This document shows, one piece after another, positions 17,029 to 26,024 of a DNA stretch of 64,000 nt. The DNA is from Gemmata massiliana (GTDB taxonomy: Bacteria; Planctomycetota; Planctomycetia; Gemmatales; Gemmataceae). The notes below the pieces were generated by a model. That model searched no databases and was not told the origin of the DNA. It worked only from the letters and a program-made list of their open reading frames with translations. The number at the start of each line of letters is the position of its first letter. Within the stretch, counting starts at the first letter, position 1. A program made the position numbers and the translations under genes. Location: the NCBI GenBank assembly GCA_000531095.1, contig HG799466.1:410049-474048 (forward strand), read 5' to 3'.

Positions 17029-18327
17029 ATGAAGTTCCTGCCGACGATTCCGTCCCGGTTCACCCACCCGCTCAAACTCGGGCTGCGGAGCCTCGCCGCC
17101 CACAGACTGCGGACGCTGCTGACGATGCTCGGCATCGTGCTCGGGGTCGCGTCGGTGATCGTCATGCTGGCCGTCGGCGAGGCGGCCCGGTACCAGGCGC
17201 TCAAGCAGCTCGAAGACCTCGGGGCCACGACGATCCTGCTACGGAGCGTCAAGCCCACCGATGAACCGACCCAGCGCCAAGGCGTGGACCTGCTCGCCTA
17301 CGGACTCACGTTCCGGGATCTGGAGCGCATCCGCGCGACCGTGCCGACCGTGACCGCGGCCACCCCGATGCGCGAGTACCGCAAAACGGTCCGCAACCTG
17401 GACAAGAAGATGGAGGTCCGGGTGATCGGGGTCACCCCGGACTTCCTGCGCCAGCACAACATCCGGCTCACCGCGGGGCGCGGGATCGAGGGGGGCGACG
17501 ACGAGTCCTTCGCGCCGGTCGCGGTCCTCGGCTCGGCCGCGGCGGAGACCCTGTTCCCGACCCAAGACCCGATCGGCCGGGCCGTCACCCTGGAGAGCCA
17601 GGACCGGTCGCGCGCGTTCACCGTGATCGGCATCGCCGCACCGAAGACGCTGGCCGCGGCCGGGGCCGATAGCGGAGACGCCGATTTCAACAAAGTGATG
17701 TTCATCCCCTTCCAGACGGACCGGGTCCGGCTCGGGGTCGAGCTGATGACCATGAAGGCCGGGTCGTTCTCGGTCGAGAAACTGGAGATCAGCCAGGTGA
17801 CGGTGCGCGTCGGGGACGTGGCCGATGTCCCGCGCACGGCCAAGGCGCTCCAGTCGCTCCTGGACCAGTTCCACCCGCGCAAGGACGTGACGCTCAGCGT
17901 CCCGCTTGATCTGCTGCGCAAGGCCGAGGAGACCCAGCGGCTGTTCACGCTGATCCTCGGGTCGATCGCCGGCATCTCGCTCCTGGTCGGCGGGATCGGG
18001 ATCGTCAACATCATGCTCGCAACGGTGACCGAGCGCACCCGCGAGATCGGCATCCGCCGCGCGCTCGGGGCGCGACAGCGCGACATCGCCTCGCAGTTCC
18101 TGGCCGAGGCCGTCCTTCTGTCGGGGTGCGGGGGGATCGTCGGGGTCGCGCTGGGGATCGGGCTCGCGTTCGTGGTGAGCGGGGTGATCGGGCTGCCGAC
18201 GATCATCCGCTTGTGGTCGCCGCTGCTGGCGGTCGGGGTGGCGCTGGTGGTCGGGCTGATATCCGGGGTGCTCCCGGCGCGCCGGGCGGCCCGCCTCGAC
18301 CCGGTCGAAGCGCTCCGGCACGTGTGA
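17029..18327 (+). CDS. MacB/FtsX-type ABC transporter permease
   Basis: The 432-residue permease has the MacB arrangement: a first membrane helix (LLTMLGIVLGVASVIVMLAV), a large periplasmic MacB_PCD domain (about 45-290), and three C-terminal FtsX helices (LILGSIAGISLLVGGIGIVN, the segment after LAEAVLLSGCGGIVGVALGI, and LLAVGVALVVGLISGVLPAR). ERTREIGIRRALGAR is the characteristic cytoplasmic motif. Such proteins work mechanically with an adaptor and outer-membrane channel, as encoded just upstream. The ATPase that must drive it is not fused and not adjacent, which is unusual. It follows the adaptor by 75 bp. Confidence 0.88.
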   Translation: MKFLPTIPSRFTHPLKLGLRSLAAHRLRTLLTMLGIVLGVASVIVMLAVGEAARYQALKQLEDLGATTILLRSVKPTDEPTQRQGVDLLAYGLTFRDLERIRATVPTVTAATPMREYRKTVRNLDKKMEVRVIGVTPDFLRQHNIRLTAGRGIEGGDDESFAPVAVLGSAAAETLFPTQDPIGRAVTLESQDRSRAFTVIGIAAPKTLAAAGADSGDADFNKVMFIPFQTDRVRLGVELMTMKAGSFSVEKLEISQVTVRVGDVADVPRTAKALQSLLDQFHPRKDVTLSVPLDLLRKAEETQRLFTLILGSIAGISLLVGGIGIVNIMLATVTERTREIGIRRALGARQRDIASQFLAEAVLLSGCGGIVGVALGIGLAFVVSGVIGLPTIIRLWSPLLAVGVALVVGLISGVLPARRAARLDPVEALRHV

Positions 18328-18385
18328 CCGCACACCGCAACAAAGGTTCGGAACGGCACCTCTCTCACGTGAAGGGAACCCGCGC

Positions 18386-19550
18386 ATGAAGGTCGCACTC
18401 GCGCCTGCCGCGTTCGTTCTTGCAGCGCTCGTTTCACCTACCCCGGCCCGCGCTGCCGATGGTGCGCCGCCGGTCAGTCCCGAGGTCACTGCGGCGCTGC
18501 AGCCGTACCTCGACAACTACAAGATCGCGGGGATCATCGGCGTCGTCGCCGACAAGACCGGGAAGGTTCATTACAAGAACCTAATGGGGTTCGCGGACGT
18601 CGAGGCGAAGAAGGCGATCAGCGAAGACAACGTCTTCTGGATCGCGTCGATGACGAAAATGTTTACCAGCGCCTCCATCATGATGCTGGTGGACGAGGGC
18701 AAGGTCAGCCTGGACGACCCAGTGACCAAGTTCATCCCGCAGCTCAGCAAGTGGATGGTCGTTGAGGAGCGGGATCAGGCCCACGTTCTGCTGAAGCCCC
18801 CGGCGCGCCCGGTCACGATCCGGCACCTGCTCAGCCACACCAGCGGCCTCGCCGGTTCGTCCGAGCTTCAACAGATCACGGGTTCGGACAGCACCCCGCT
18901 GAAGGCCCGCGCCCTGAGTTCAGTGACCGGGCCGCTCCAGTCGCACCCCGGCGACAAGTACGCCTACGGCAACCAGGGCATGAACGTCGCCGCGCGCGTC
19001 GTCGAAGTGGTCAGCGGCACGCCCTACGAGACATTCCTCCAGAAGCGCTTCTTCGACCCGCTGGGGATGAGGGAGACTACTTTCTGGCCGAGCGACTCGC
19101 AGGTCGCTCGGCTGACCAGCGCGTATGGCCCGAACAAGCAGAAGAACGGGTGCGCCCGGGGCGACGTCGGCTTCCTGACCAAGCCTCTGAGCGACCGGAC
19201 GCGCCGGTTCCCCGAGGCCGGGGGCGGCCTGTTCTCCACCACGCACGACATTTTCCGTTACGGGTTGATGCTGGCCAACGACGGCGAACTGGACGGCAAG
19301 CGCTACCTGTCGCACGCAGCAATGGACGAACTGCGCAAGGAGCAAACCGGGAAGACCAAGGTCAATTACAGCCTGGGCTACCACCTGCGCAACGGCATGT
19401 TCGGCCACGACGGGGCCTACGGCACCGACCTGTCCGTCGACCCCAAGACGGGCTATGGTGGCGATTTTCATGGTGCAATGCACGAGCGGCGACCAGTGGG
19501 CGGCCCGCGATCTGTTCCTCAAAACGGCCACGAAGGTGTTTCCCAAATGA
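18386..19550 (+). pseudogene. Serine hydrolase (beta-lactamase class C family), frameshifted near its end
   Basis: The protein has a signal peptide (MKVALAPAAFVLAALVS), the catalytic SMTK tetrad (in WIASMTKMFTS), the YGN motif (in KYAYGNQG) and a late HDG (in MFGHDGAYG), as in class C beta-lactamases and DD-peptidases. The frame then breaks: an extra T at 19454 moves it off. Without that base the sequence continues MVAIFMVQCTSGDQWAARDL and stops at 19550, the normal C-terminus, giving 387 residues. As read, the frame runs on with nonsense sequence to 19654. It may be a real mutation or a sequencing error. It would act in the periplasm. Confidence 0.82.
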
Positions 19551-19732
19551 GCGCTCGACCCGCACCGCGACCGAAGTGCACAGGCGCGGTGGCAGTAAAG
19601 TTGAGCCGGCGCGCCCGAGTTCGTTGTTCTTTCGCGCCCCGACGGTATTCTTAACAGCGCGAGATGATTTCTGTTTCGGCCCCAAGCGGCCCTTTCAACC
19701 GGCCCCGCGTCGGCCGTTAAGACGCACAAGTA

Positions 19733-20041
19733 GTGGGTGTAAAAGTGACCGTTCGCGAGGGCGAACCCCTGGAAGTGGCGCTCGTGCGGTTCCAGGGACT
19801 CGTGCGGCGCTACGGCCCGCCGGGGACCAACGTGAAGCGCCCCAAGTGGCACAAGAACCAGCTCACGTTCTACCTCAAGTCGAGCGCGCGGCGCCGGCGC
19901 GACGAACTCCGGGACGCATTCGAGACCTACGCGGGCGAGTGCAACCGGCGGCAGTTGGTGTGCGTCATTCGGCGCAAAATCAAGCGCCGGAAGGAGCACT
20001 TCGGCGCCGCCCCGGTAGTCGTGCGGTACCTGCCGCGGTAA
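19733..20041 (+). CDS. Ribosomal protein bS21-like, C-terminally extended
   Basis: The N-terminus VKVTVREGEPLEVALVRFQG matches the bS21 opening (compare the second copy at 58755-58973). The protein then differs: 102 residues against the usual 60-75, with a long basic C-terminal part (KRPKWHKNQLTFYLK, RRRRDELRD, RRKIKRRKEHFG). It could be a specialised S21 paralogue binding the 30S subunit or another RNA-binding protein. The start is GTG at 19733. Confidence 0.65.
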   Translation: MGVKVTVREGEPLEVALVRFQGLVRRYGPPGTNVKRPKWHKNQLTFYLKSSARRRRDELRDAFETYAGECNRRQLVCVIRRKIKRRKEHFGAAPVVVRYLPR

Positions 20042-20320
20042 GCGAGGGGTAATTCGGGGACCGACCACGGTTCGCGATCGAGATCAGCGGCTTCACGGCC
20101 CGCGTGCCCCAGCGTCCCCAGGCATTGAAGTCGTGAATAGTATCCGCCCCTCCTTCATCTACTTACCACCGATGTGCGGAGAGGATTTCGACGCCGAACA
20201 TCTTCGGTCAATCGAGGGCTTTACGAGGGGGGCGCGAACCGGTATCCTTTTCCATGCGTCACTCAGCAGAAGGGTTCGGTGGCGTACCTGGCGATGAGTT
20301 GACCGAGAAAGTAAGCACCT

Positions 20321-20409
20321 GGAGAGGTGGCTGAGTGGTCGAAAGCACCGCTTTGCTAAAGCGGCGTAGAGGTAAAACTCTACCGCGGGTTCGAATCCCG
20401 CCCTCTCCG
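20321..20409 (+). tRNA. tRNA-Ser(GCT)
   Basis: The acceptor GGAGAGG (20321-20327) pairs with CCTCTCC (20402-20408), followed by discriminator G. The anticodon loop CTTTGCTAAAG carries GCT (reads AGC/AGT). The long variable arm TAGAGGTAAAACTCTA and the T-arm GCGGGTTCGAATCCCGC are intact. An integrase remnant lies 110 bp downstream, so the gene is probably an old integration site. Confidence 0.95.
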
Positions 20410-20517
20410 CTCTGGATGTAATCGGCAATCCCCGATTACCCTCAACCCCTTGGGAAACCAGGGGGTTGTGCTTTTCCGGTTCATTCATGCCAGCGGTGTT
20501 CCCGTCCTCAACAATCC

Positions 20518-20733
20518 TCAAATTTTCTCCCCGGTTACCGCCTTCTGCTGCTCCTGAGTTGGCTCGACGAAGTTGAGTCCGGGCCCGCCGGTCGTGCTGC
20601 CGTCAAGAAGCCGCACGACCGGCGTCGGAAGTTTGTTGACCACGGAACCCAGATCACCGAGCCGCGTGCGGGCGTATCGTGATGTCGTCAACCGTGGATC
20701 GCTATGGCGTGCGAGCGTCATTGCTTGTTTCAA
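20518..20733 (-). pseudogene. Tyrosine recombinase (integrase) C-terminal remnant
   Basis: The fragment starts at MKQAMTLARHSDPRLTTSRY (with GADL just before it in frame), which is the C-terminal catalytic segment of planctomycete tyrosine recombinases: the LARHSDPRLT helix and the Tyr of SRYART. The rest of the enzyme is absent; upstream of it is IS3-family DNA. Its position beside tRNA-Ser suggests the remains of an integrated element. Confidence 0.68.
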
Positions 20734-20777
20734 ATCCGCACCGGTGCGAAGAACGTCCGAAATGTATGGAGTTGCCC

Positions 20778-21465
20778 ACGAATAGTGGACAGCGTTTAGC
20801 GGTGGGGTTGGTTATGCGTCCGCTCGTACTCGTCCGGGGCCACGTACCCCAGAGCCGAGTGTCGGCGGACGCGGTTGTAGAACACCTCGATGTACTCGAA
20901 GATGCTCGACCTCGCTTGGTCGCGGGTGGCGTAGTCCTCGTCGTGAACCAACTCCTTCTTCAGGCTGGCGAAGAACGACTCCATCGGCGCGTCGTCCCCG
21001 CAGTCCCCGCGCCGGCTCATGCGGCACGCGATCCGCTCCTCACGTAACCGACGTTGGTAGTGCTCGCTCGCGTACTGGCTCCCGCGATCCGAGTGCGCGA
21101 CCAGGCCCGAAGGCGAAGCCCCCTTGAGAGAGAGGCGGCGGGCCAGCGCCATCCCCAGCGCGTCCACCAGTCGGCTGGTCATCGCGTCGTCCATCGACCC
21201 GCCCGCGACCATGCGGCCGAACAGATCCTCGACGACCGCCAGGTACAACCACCCCTCGCGCGTCGGGACGTAGGTGATGTCGGCACACCAGCGCTCGTTC
21301 GGCTCCTCCGGGTCGAATGCCCGATCCAACACGTTCTCGGCCACCGGCCGCGCGTGGTTGGAATCGGTCGTCTGGCGGAACTTCCGCTTGGTCTTCGCGG
21401 CGATCCCGGCCTCGCGCGTGACCCGGGCCACGAGGTTCACGCAGCACTCGTGCCCCCGGCTCACC
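20778..21465 (-). mobile_element. IS3-family insertion sequence remnant
   Basis: The 3' part of an IS3-type element is present, ending close to TGTCCACTATTCG (minus strand) at about 20778-20790, a TG-starting terminus as in IS3 ends. The 5' part is missing because the sequence switches to the IS1 element at 21466. Nothing matching the missing half is found beyond 22256. Confidence 0.6.
20796..21465 (-). pseudogene. IS3-family transposase OrfB, N-terminus lost
   Basis: The reading frame from about 21465 carries RGHECCVNLVARVTREAG and NERWCADITYVPTREGWLYL with the first Asp. It continues with the HSDRGSQYAS block (second Asp) and DAPMESFFASLKKEL (Glu), then EYIEVFYNRVRRHSALGYVA. The catalytic DDE core is therefore intact, but the N-terminal half is replaced by IS1 DNA, so the element is inactive. 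Confidence 0.8.
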
Positions 21466-21475
21466 GGTAATGGCC

Positions 21476-21883
21476 CTACGGTCGGGACATGTTGTACAGT
21501 CGTATGAAGTACGATACGGTGCCGAGGTGATTCCTTGGGCACTTGGAGAACGTGAGGGCCTTCCGGACGAACCGGGCGCACCGTTGCCGTAGTGTGAGCC
21601 AGAAGCGCTCGACGTGTGCGGTGCGGCCCGTGTCCTTACCCACGGCCCGGTGCCGGGCTTTGGGAATGACGACCCGGTATGAGGCGAGGAAATCGGTGTA
21701 CACGGTGCCCCCGGTCCGGTACCCGCGCGGGAGCGCGTCCCAGAGGCCCCGGGCCGTTGCCGCGGACCGGTCCCCGAGGACCATTGCCAGGATCCGCCGG
21801 GTGCTCGCGTCGAGAGCCACCCAGACCCACCGCACGTCGGCCTTGGTGCCCACGAAACTCCACAGCTCGTCGGCCTCGATCAC
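21476..21883 (-). CDS. insB: IS1 transposase catalytic part (InsB)
   Basis: The 135-residue frame has the typical IS1 signature: IEADELWSFVG, WVWVALDASTRRILAMVLGD, VYTDFLASYRVVIPKARHRA, GKDTGRTAHVERFWLTLRQR and ARFVRKALTFSK. In IS1 the active enzyme is InsAB', made by a -1 slip at an A-run. Here CCCAAAAAGACC at about 21898-21909 allows insA (PPKRPARS stop) to slip to KKTGPVVIEADELW. The GTG at 21883 is only the first possible start in this frame. Confidence 0.85.
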   Translation of the reverse strand: MIEADELWSFVGTKADVRWVWVALDASTRRILAMVLGDRSAATARGLWDALPRGYRTGGTVYTDFLASYRVVIPKARHRAVGKDTGRTAHVERFWLTLRQRCARFVRKALTFSKCPRNHLGTVSYFIRLYNMSRP

Positions 21884-21916
21884 GACCGGGCCGGTCTTTT
21901 TGGGGGCGCTCCGGGA

Positions 21917-22216
21917 TCATGCGGGGTGCGGTCCCGGTACCGTTGGTTGACAAACCCTCGGAGCCACGACCGGGACACCCCGACGGCACGCGCGATGGCC
22001 CGGAGCCCGACGCGCGATGGCCCGGAGCCGGCGGACCAGCGCCCTGGTGACCTCCGGGACCGGACCGGTCTTCGGGGCCGCGACGAACCGCCGGTCGCAC
22101 CCACGGCATCGGAACCCCGGGGTGCCCGAATGGGTGAGGCCGTTACGGGCAACGTGCGTCGCACCGCATCGAGGGCACGGCGGAACCGGAGGCGGAGAAG
22201 GAGTTGAGGCGGACAT
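21917..22216 (-). pseudogene. insA: IS1 InsA, frameshifted by a 22-bp tandem duplication
   Basis: It starts MSASTPSPPPVPPCPRCGAT, a zinc ribbon (CPRC, then CRGC), followed by an HTH region beginning PEVTRALVRRLRAIAR. The direct duplication at 21988-22029 shifts the frame by +1. Removing it restores AVGVSRSWLRGFVNQRYRDR and the normal end PPKRPARS. As it stands the protein is scrambled, so the element cannot make InsAB'. Confidence 0.75.
21988..22029. repeat. 22-bp imperfect tandem duplication inside insA
   Basis: ACGCGCGATGGCCCGGAGCC occurs at 21988-22007 and again at 22010-22029, with a 22-bp period. The extra 22 bp breaks the insA frame. Confidence 0.85.
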
Positions 22217-22353
22217 CTTAACAACTCACGGCGATCCCGACCGTAGGGCCACTACCCACTCGCGAACGGTGCCCTGAATAAACGGGCTTCGCGAACGAAG
22301 ACACCGTAAGCTGTACCCGTCCCATCGGTCCGACCATTTGTTCGAGGAGTCAC

Positions 22354-23121
22354 ATGAGTCCGGCCATTGAAACACGCGGACTGACCCGGGACTTCGGCGA
22401 CTTCCGCGCCGTGGACGGGATCGACCTGCGGGTCGAGCGCGGCACCTTTTACGGGTTCCTGGGACCGAACGGGGCCGGCAAGTCCACCACCATCAAGATG
22501 CTCACCGGCCTGCTCGCGCCGAGCGAGGGTACGGTCCGCGTGCTCGATCGAGATATTCTCGATCCCAAGCAGTCCCTCGACGCCAAGCGGCACATCGGCG
22601 TGATCGCCGAGAACCTGTCGCTGTTCGACAACTTGACAGCACGCGAGTACCTGACGTTCGTCGGCCGCATGTACCTGATGCCCCGCGACACGATCCGTCA
22701 ACGATCCGCGGAGCTGCTCGACGTGCTAGGGCTGGCCAACGAGGAAAAGAAGCTCACGCTCGAATACTCGCACGGGATGAAGAAAAAGCTCGCGCTGGCC
22801 GCGGCGCTGTTACCGAACCCGGACCTGCTGTTCCTCGACGAACCGTTCGAGGGAGTGGACGCGATCACATCGCGTGTCATCCGCGATCTACTGGCCGGAT
22901 TCGTGGCCCGCGGGTCCACCGTATTTCTCACGTCGCACGTGTTGGAAATCGTGGAGCGCCTCTGCACCCACGTCGGGATCATCACGGGCGGGCGGCTCAC
23001 CGAACAGGCGTCGCTGGAAAGCATCCGGCAGGGCGATTCCCTGGAGAACCGGTTCATCCAGTTGGCCGGCGCGGACGCGACGGCCACGTCGAAGCTGGCC
23101 TGGCTGGAGGTCGCCCAGTGA
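22354..23121 (+). CDS. ABC transporter ATP-binding protein
   Basis: The 255-residue ATPase has Walker A GPNGAGKST (44-52 region), signature YSHGMKKKLALAAAL, Walker B LLFLDEPFEG, and the switch His in FLTSHVLE. This ABC-2/CcmA type hydrolyses ATP in the cytoplasm to drive export by the next gene. Its TGA stop overlaps the next GTG start (GTGA), so the two are coupled. The substrate is unknown. Confidence 0.92.
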   Translation: MSPAIETRGLTRDFGDFRAVDGIDLRVERGTFYGFLGPNGAGKSTTIKMLTGLLAPSEGTVRVLDRDILDPKQSLDAKRHIGVIAENLSLFDNLTAREYLTFVGRMYLMPRDTIRQRSAELLDVLGLANEEKKLTLEYSHGMKKKLALAAALLPNPDLLFLDEPFEGVDAITSRVIRDLLAGFVARGSTVFLTSHVLEIVERLCTHVGIITGGRLTEQASLESIRQGDSLENRFIQLAGADATATSKLAWLEVAQ

Positions 23122-24968
23122 ACCGCGAACACCTTTCAGCGTTCCTGTGGCTCCGCTGGCGGTTGCGATACAACCAGTTCCGGAAGGCCGGGCCGCTCAA
23201 CGCCGCACTTTACGTCGTTTTCGTGGTCTGCGCGCTGATCGCCGCGGTCGGGTTACTCATCACCGGGTTCCTGGTCGGCTTCTTTGCCCTCCCCCACGCA
23301 TCCCCCGCGGTGCGATTGCTGGTTTGGGACGGTATCGTCGTCGCGTTCCTGTTCTTTTGGACCATTGGCCTGTTGACCGAACTCCAGCGCACAGAGGGGT
23401 TAGCTCTCGATAAGGTCATGCACTTACCGGTGTCCCCATCCGGGGCGTTCGTCATCAACTACGTCAGTTCGCTGTTTAGTCTGACGCTGATTACATTCGT
23501 GCCCGCAATGTTTGGACTGATTATTGGGGACGTGTGCGCGGGATCGGTATCGGTGCTTCTGGCGCTCCCGCTCCTGGCGGCGTTCGTGCTGGCGGTCACC
23601 GGCGTTACGTACCAGTTCCAGGGGTGGCTCGCGTCCCTCATGGCCAACCCGCGCCGGCGCCGGGCCATCATCGTGGGCGTGACGACCGGTTTCATCCTCC
23701 TGGCCCAAATACCGAACCTGTTGAACATCACGCGCCCGTGGGGTGGCGCGTCCAAGGGCGATGCTAAAAGTGATGCCGCAGTCCAGTTGAACGACCAGCG
23801 CGCGGCAGCGAGTGCGGACCTCGCGGCCCAGAAAATCACACTTGAACAGTACCAGCAGCGGGAAAAAGAACTTCAACAGGAGTTCAAGGACCGGCAAGCA
23901 CGCGAGTCCCAACAGGCGCTGGAGAAGACCGGAAACATCGCACGAGTTGCAAGCACGGCGATTCCTCCGGGGTGGCTCGCACTTGGGGCATCGGAACTCG
24001 CGGCCGGGTCGGTGCTTCCCGCGCTCCTCGGCACACTCGGGCTGGGGGCGATCGGTTTCGCGAGCCTCCGGCGCGCGTACCGCACCACGCTCAGGCTCTA
24101 TTCGGGCGAGTTCACCGGTCAGGGCCGCCAAGCGCCTTCTGTGCAAGCCGCCCCGATAGATCCGAGCCGCGTGCGCCTGCTGGAGCGATCCGTCCCGTGG
24201 GTCTCGGAACAAGCCTCGGTGGTCGCGTTCACCACGTTTCGGTCGCTGATCCGGGCGCCCGAAGTGAAAATGACGCTCATCGCTCCCTTCATCATGCTGA
24301 TCGTGTTCGGCGGGAGCGCAATGTCCGCAAAGGCCGAGATACCAGAAGCGGTCCGGCCACTGATCGCGCTCGGGTCCGGGGTCGCGGTGCTGCTCGTTTG
24401 TGGGGTGCAACTGATCGGGAACCAGTTCGGGTTCGACCGGTCCGGGTTCCGGGCCTACGTCCTCTCCCCAGTTCCGCGGCGCGAGATCCTTCTGGGTAAG
24501 AACCTGGCACTGGTCCCGTTCGGCGTGGGTATGGGGTTGGCCGTGGTCCTGATCGCGGGGATCGCGTACCCGATGCGGATCGACCACTACCCCGCGGTGG
24601 CCGCACAATTAGTGACCGCGTACCTCGTGTTCTGCGTGCTGGCGAACGCACTTTCGATCCTGTCCCCGATCCGGATGGCCGCGGGGTCCATGCAGCCGAG
24701 TCGCGTGAAAATGCTCCCCGTGTTACTCCAGATGGCGTTCCTGGCGGTTCTTCCCGTCGTGCTACTTCCGGTCGCGATCCCGTTGGGCGTCGAGTTACTT
24801 CTGGCCGAGCTGAGCGAAATCCGAGGGTGGCCGGTGTCTCTGGTCCTGTCGATACTCGGGCTGGGAATCGCGGCACTCGCTTACCGAGCCGTGCTGTCGA
24901 GCGAGGGGCGCTGGCTGGCACTCCGCGAGAAAGCCATCCTGGAAATCGTCACACACAAGGAAGAGTGA
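23118..24968 (+). CDS. ABC-2-like transporter permease
   Basis: The 616-residue membrane protein has about twelve hydrophobic segments (for example LNAALYVVFVVCALIAAVGL, LAVLPVVLLPVAIPLGVELL). A charged, coiled-coil-like stretch at about 215-275 (QQREKELQQEFKDRQARESQ) probably lies in the cytoplasm. It is paired with the ATPase before it by a 4-nt overlap. It resembles large ABC exporter permeases of planctomycetes. Substrate unknown. Confidence 0.8.
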   Translation: MNREHLSAFLWLRWRLRYNQFRKAGPLNAALYVVFVVCALIAAVGLLITGFLVGFFALPHASPAVRLLVWDGIVVAFLFFWTIGLLTELQRTEGLALDKVMHLPVSPSGAFVINYVSSLFSLTLITFVPAMFGLIIGDVCAGSVSVLLALPLLAAFVLAVTGVTYQFQGWLASLMANPRRRRAIIVGVTTGFILLAQIPNLLNITRPWGGASKGDAKSDAAVQLNDQRAAASADLAAQKITLEQYQQREKELQQEFKDRQARESQQALEKTGNIARVASTAIPPGWLALGASELAAGSVLPALLGTLGLGAIGFASLRRAYRTTLRLYSGEFTGQGRQAPSVQAAPIDPSRVRLLERSVPWVSEQASVVAFTTFRSLIRAPEVKMTLIAPFIMLIVFGGSAMSAKAEIPEAVRPLIALGSGVAVLLVCGVQLIGNQFGFDRSGFRAYVLSPVPRREILLGKNLALVPFGVGMGLAVVLIAGIAYPMRIDHYPAVAAQLVTAYLVFCVLANALSILSPIRMAAGSMQPSRVKMLPVLLQMAFLAVLPVVLLPVAIPLGVELLLAELSEIRGWPVSLVLSILGLGIAALAYRAVLSSEGRWLALREKAILEIVTHKEE

Positions 24969-25097
24969 TCCGCGGCGCATAAAATCAAATTCGGGGTGCA
25001 AAAGTGCGCCTCGACTCAATTCTGCGACGGATGCGGCGAATCACTGGCGGGGTCGTCACCAGGGCGACCCCACACCACTTCCCCAACGAGAGCGACG

Positions 25098-25853
25098 ATG
25101 AGACACGTCCAACATGCGTTCCTGGCGTTCGGATTCGCCCTCGCGGTAACTGCGCCTGCCCGGGCCGACGATGCCGCGGACGCACGGGCACTGGTCGAAA
25201 AGGCCGTCAAAGCCCACGGCGGGCAGGAAAAACTCGAAAAACTGCCGGCGATCGTCACGAAGTTCAAGGGCACGTTCCACGGCATGGGAGAAGGCATCCC
25301 GATGAGCGGCGAAATCTCCGTCCAGGGAGCGGACCGCCAGCGGGTCGAAATTGAAGTGGAGGCCGGCGGGCAGAAGATCCCGATCACCATCGTCGTGACG
25401 AGCGACAAGGGCTGGACCAAGATCGCCAAGGACACCAAGGAGATGGATAAAGACGAACTCAAGGAGGCGCTGGAACAGGCCCACGGCGCGTGGGTGGCGA
25501 CCCTCGCCCCGCTCAAGGACAAAAAGTTCACCCTTTCCACTATTGGCGAAATGGAGATCGAGAAGCGGCCGGCGCTGGGCGTCAAGGTGTCGTGCAAGGG
25601 GCACCGCGACGTCGATCTCTACTTCGACAAGGAGAGCGGCATGTTGGTCAAAACCGAGGGCCGCGTGAAGGACGAGGGCAGCGGCCAAGAGGTTACCGAA
25701 GAGTCGTTCCACAGCGATTACAAGGACGTTCAGGGCACCAAGCAGCCCATGAAATTCACCGTGAAGCGGAACGGCAAGCTGTTCATGGAGGGCGAATCGT
25801 CTGAGGTTCTGCTCTCGGAAAAGCTCGACGCAAGCACTTTCGCCAAGCCGTAA
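25098..25853 (+). CDS. Secreted LolA-like protein of unknown function
   Basis: The start ATG at 25098 gives a signal peptide MRHVQHAFLAFGFALAVTAP with cleavage near ARA-DD. The 251-residue protein continues ARALVEKAVKAHGGQEKLEK, the usual opening of planctomycete outer-membrane-lipoprotein-sorting-like proteins. Beta-rich repeats follow (VQGADRQRVEIEVEAGGQKI, DLYFDKESGMLVKTEGRVKD). It is probably periplasmic. There is no lipobox. A strong terminator follows. Confidence 0.78.
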   Translation: MRHVQHAFLAFGFALAVTAPARADDAADARALVEKAVKAHGGQEKLEKLPAIVTKFKGTFHGMGEGIPMSGEISVQGADRQRVEIEVEAGGQKIPITIVVTSDKGWTKIAKDTKEMDKDELKEALEQAHGAWVATLAPLKDKKFTLSTIGEMEIEKRPALGVKVSCKGHRDVDLYFDKESGMLVKTEGRVKDEGSGQEVTEESFHSDYKDVQGTKQPMKFTVKRNGKLFMEGESSEVLLSEKLDASTFAKP

Positions 25854-25872
25854 GATCAGGTCGTTACATACT

Positions 25873-25916
25873 GGAGGGGTCGTTGACTTTGTGTTCAACG
25901 ACCCCTCCACGCTTTT
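25873..25916 (+). terminator. Rho-independent terminator
   Basis: GGAGGGGTCGTTGA pairs with TCAACGACCCCTCC (14 bp) around an 8-nt loop. ACGCTTTTT follows. It lies 20 bp after the LolA-like gene. Confidence 0.9.
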
Positions 25917-26024
25917 TCGCGTGCTACACAGCCTCTCCAGATATCGAACTTAACGCGAGCAACTCACACGCCCTCTGGTTAGAATGCGGCTCCGCACGAA
26001 GTTCTCCCCACCCCGGAGCCGCTC

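Larger units (their letters stand above)
21466..22256 (-). mobile_element. IS1-family insertion sequence (791 bp)
   Basis: The ends are near-perfect 22-bp inverted repeats (21466-21487 and 22235-22256), differing at one position; both contain TGGCCCTACGGTCGGGA. The length of 791 bp is typical of IS1 (about 770). The element carries insA and insB on the minus strand. I could not find a matching 8-9 bp target duplication at the two ends, so one flank has probably been rearranged. Confidence 0.85.
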
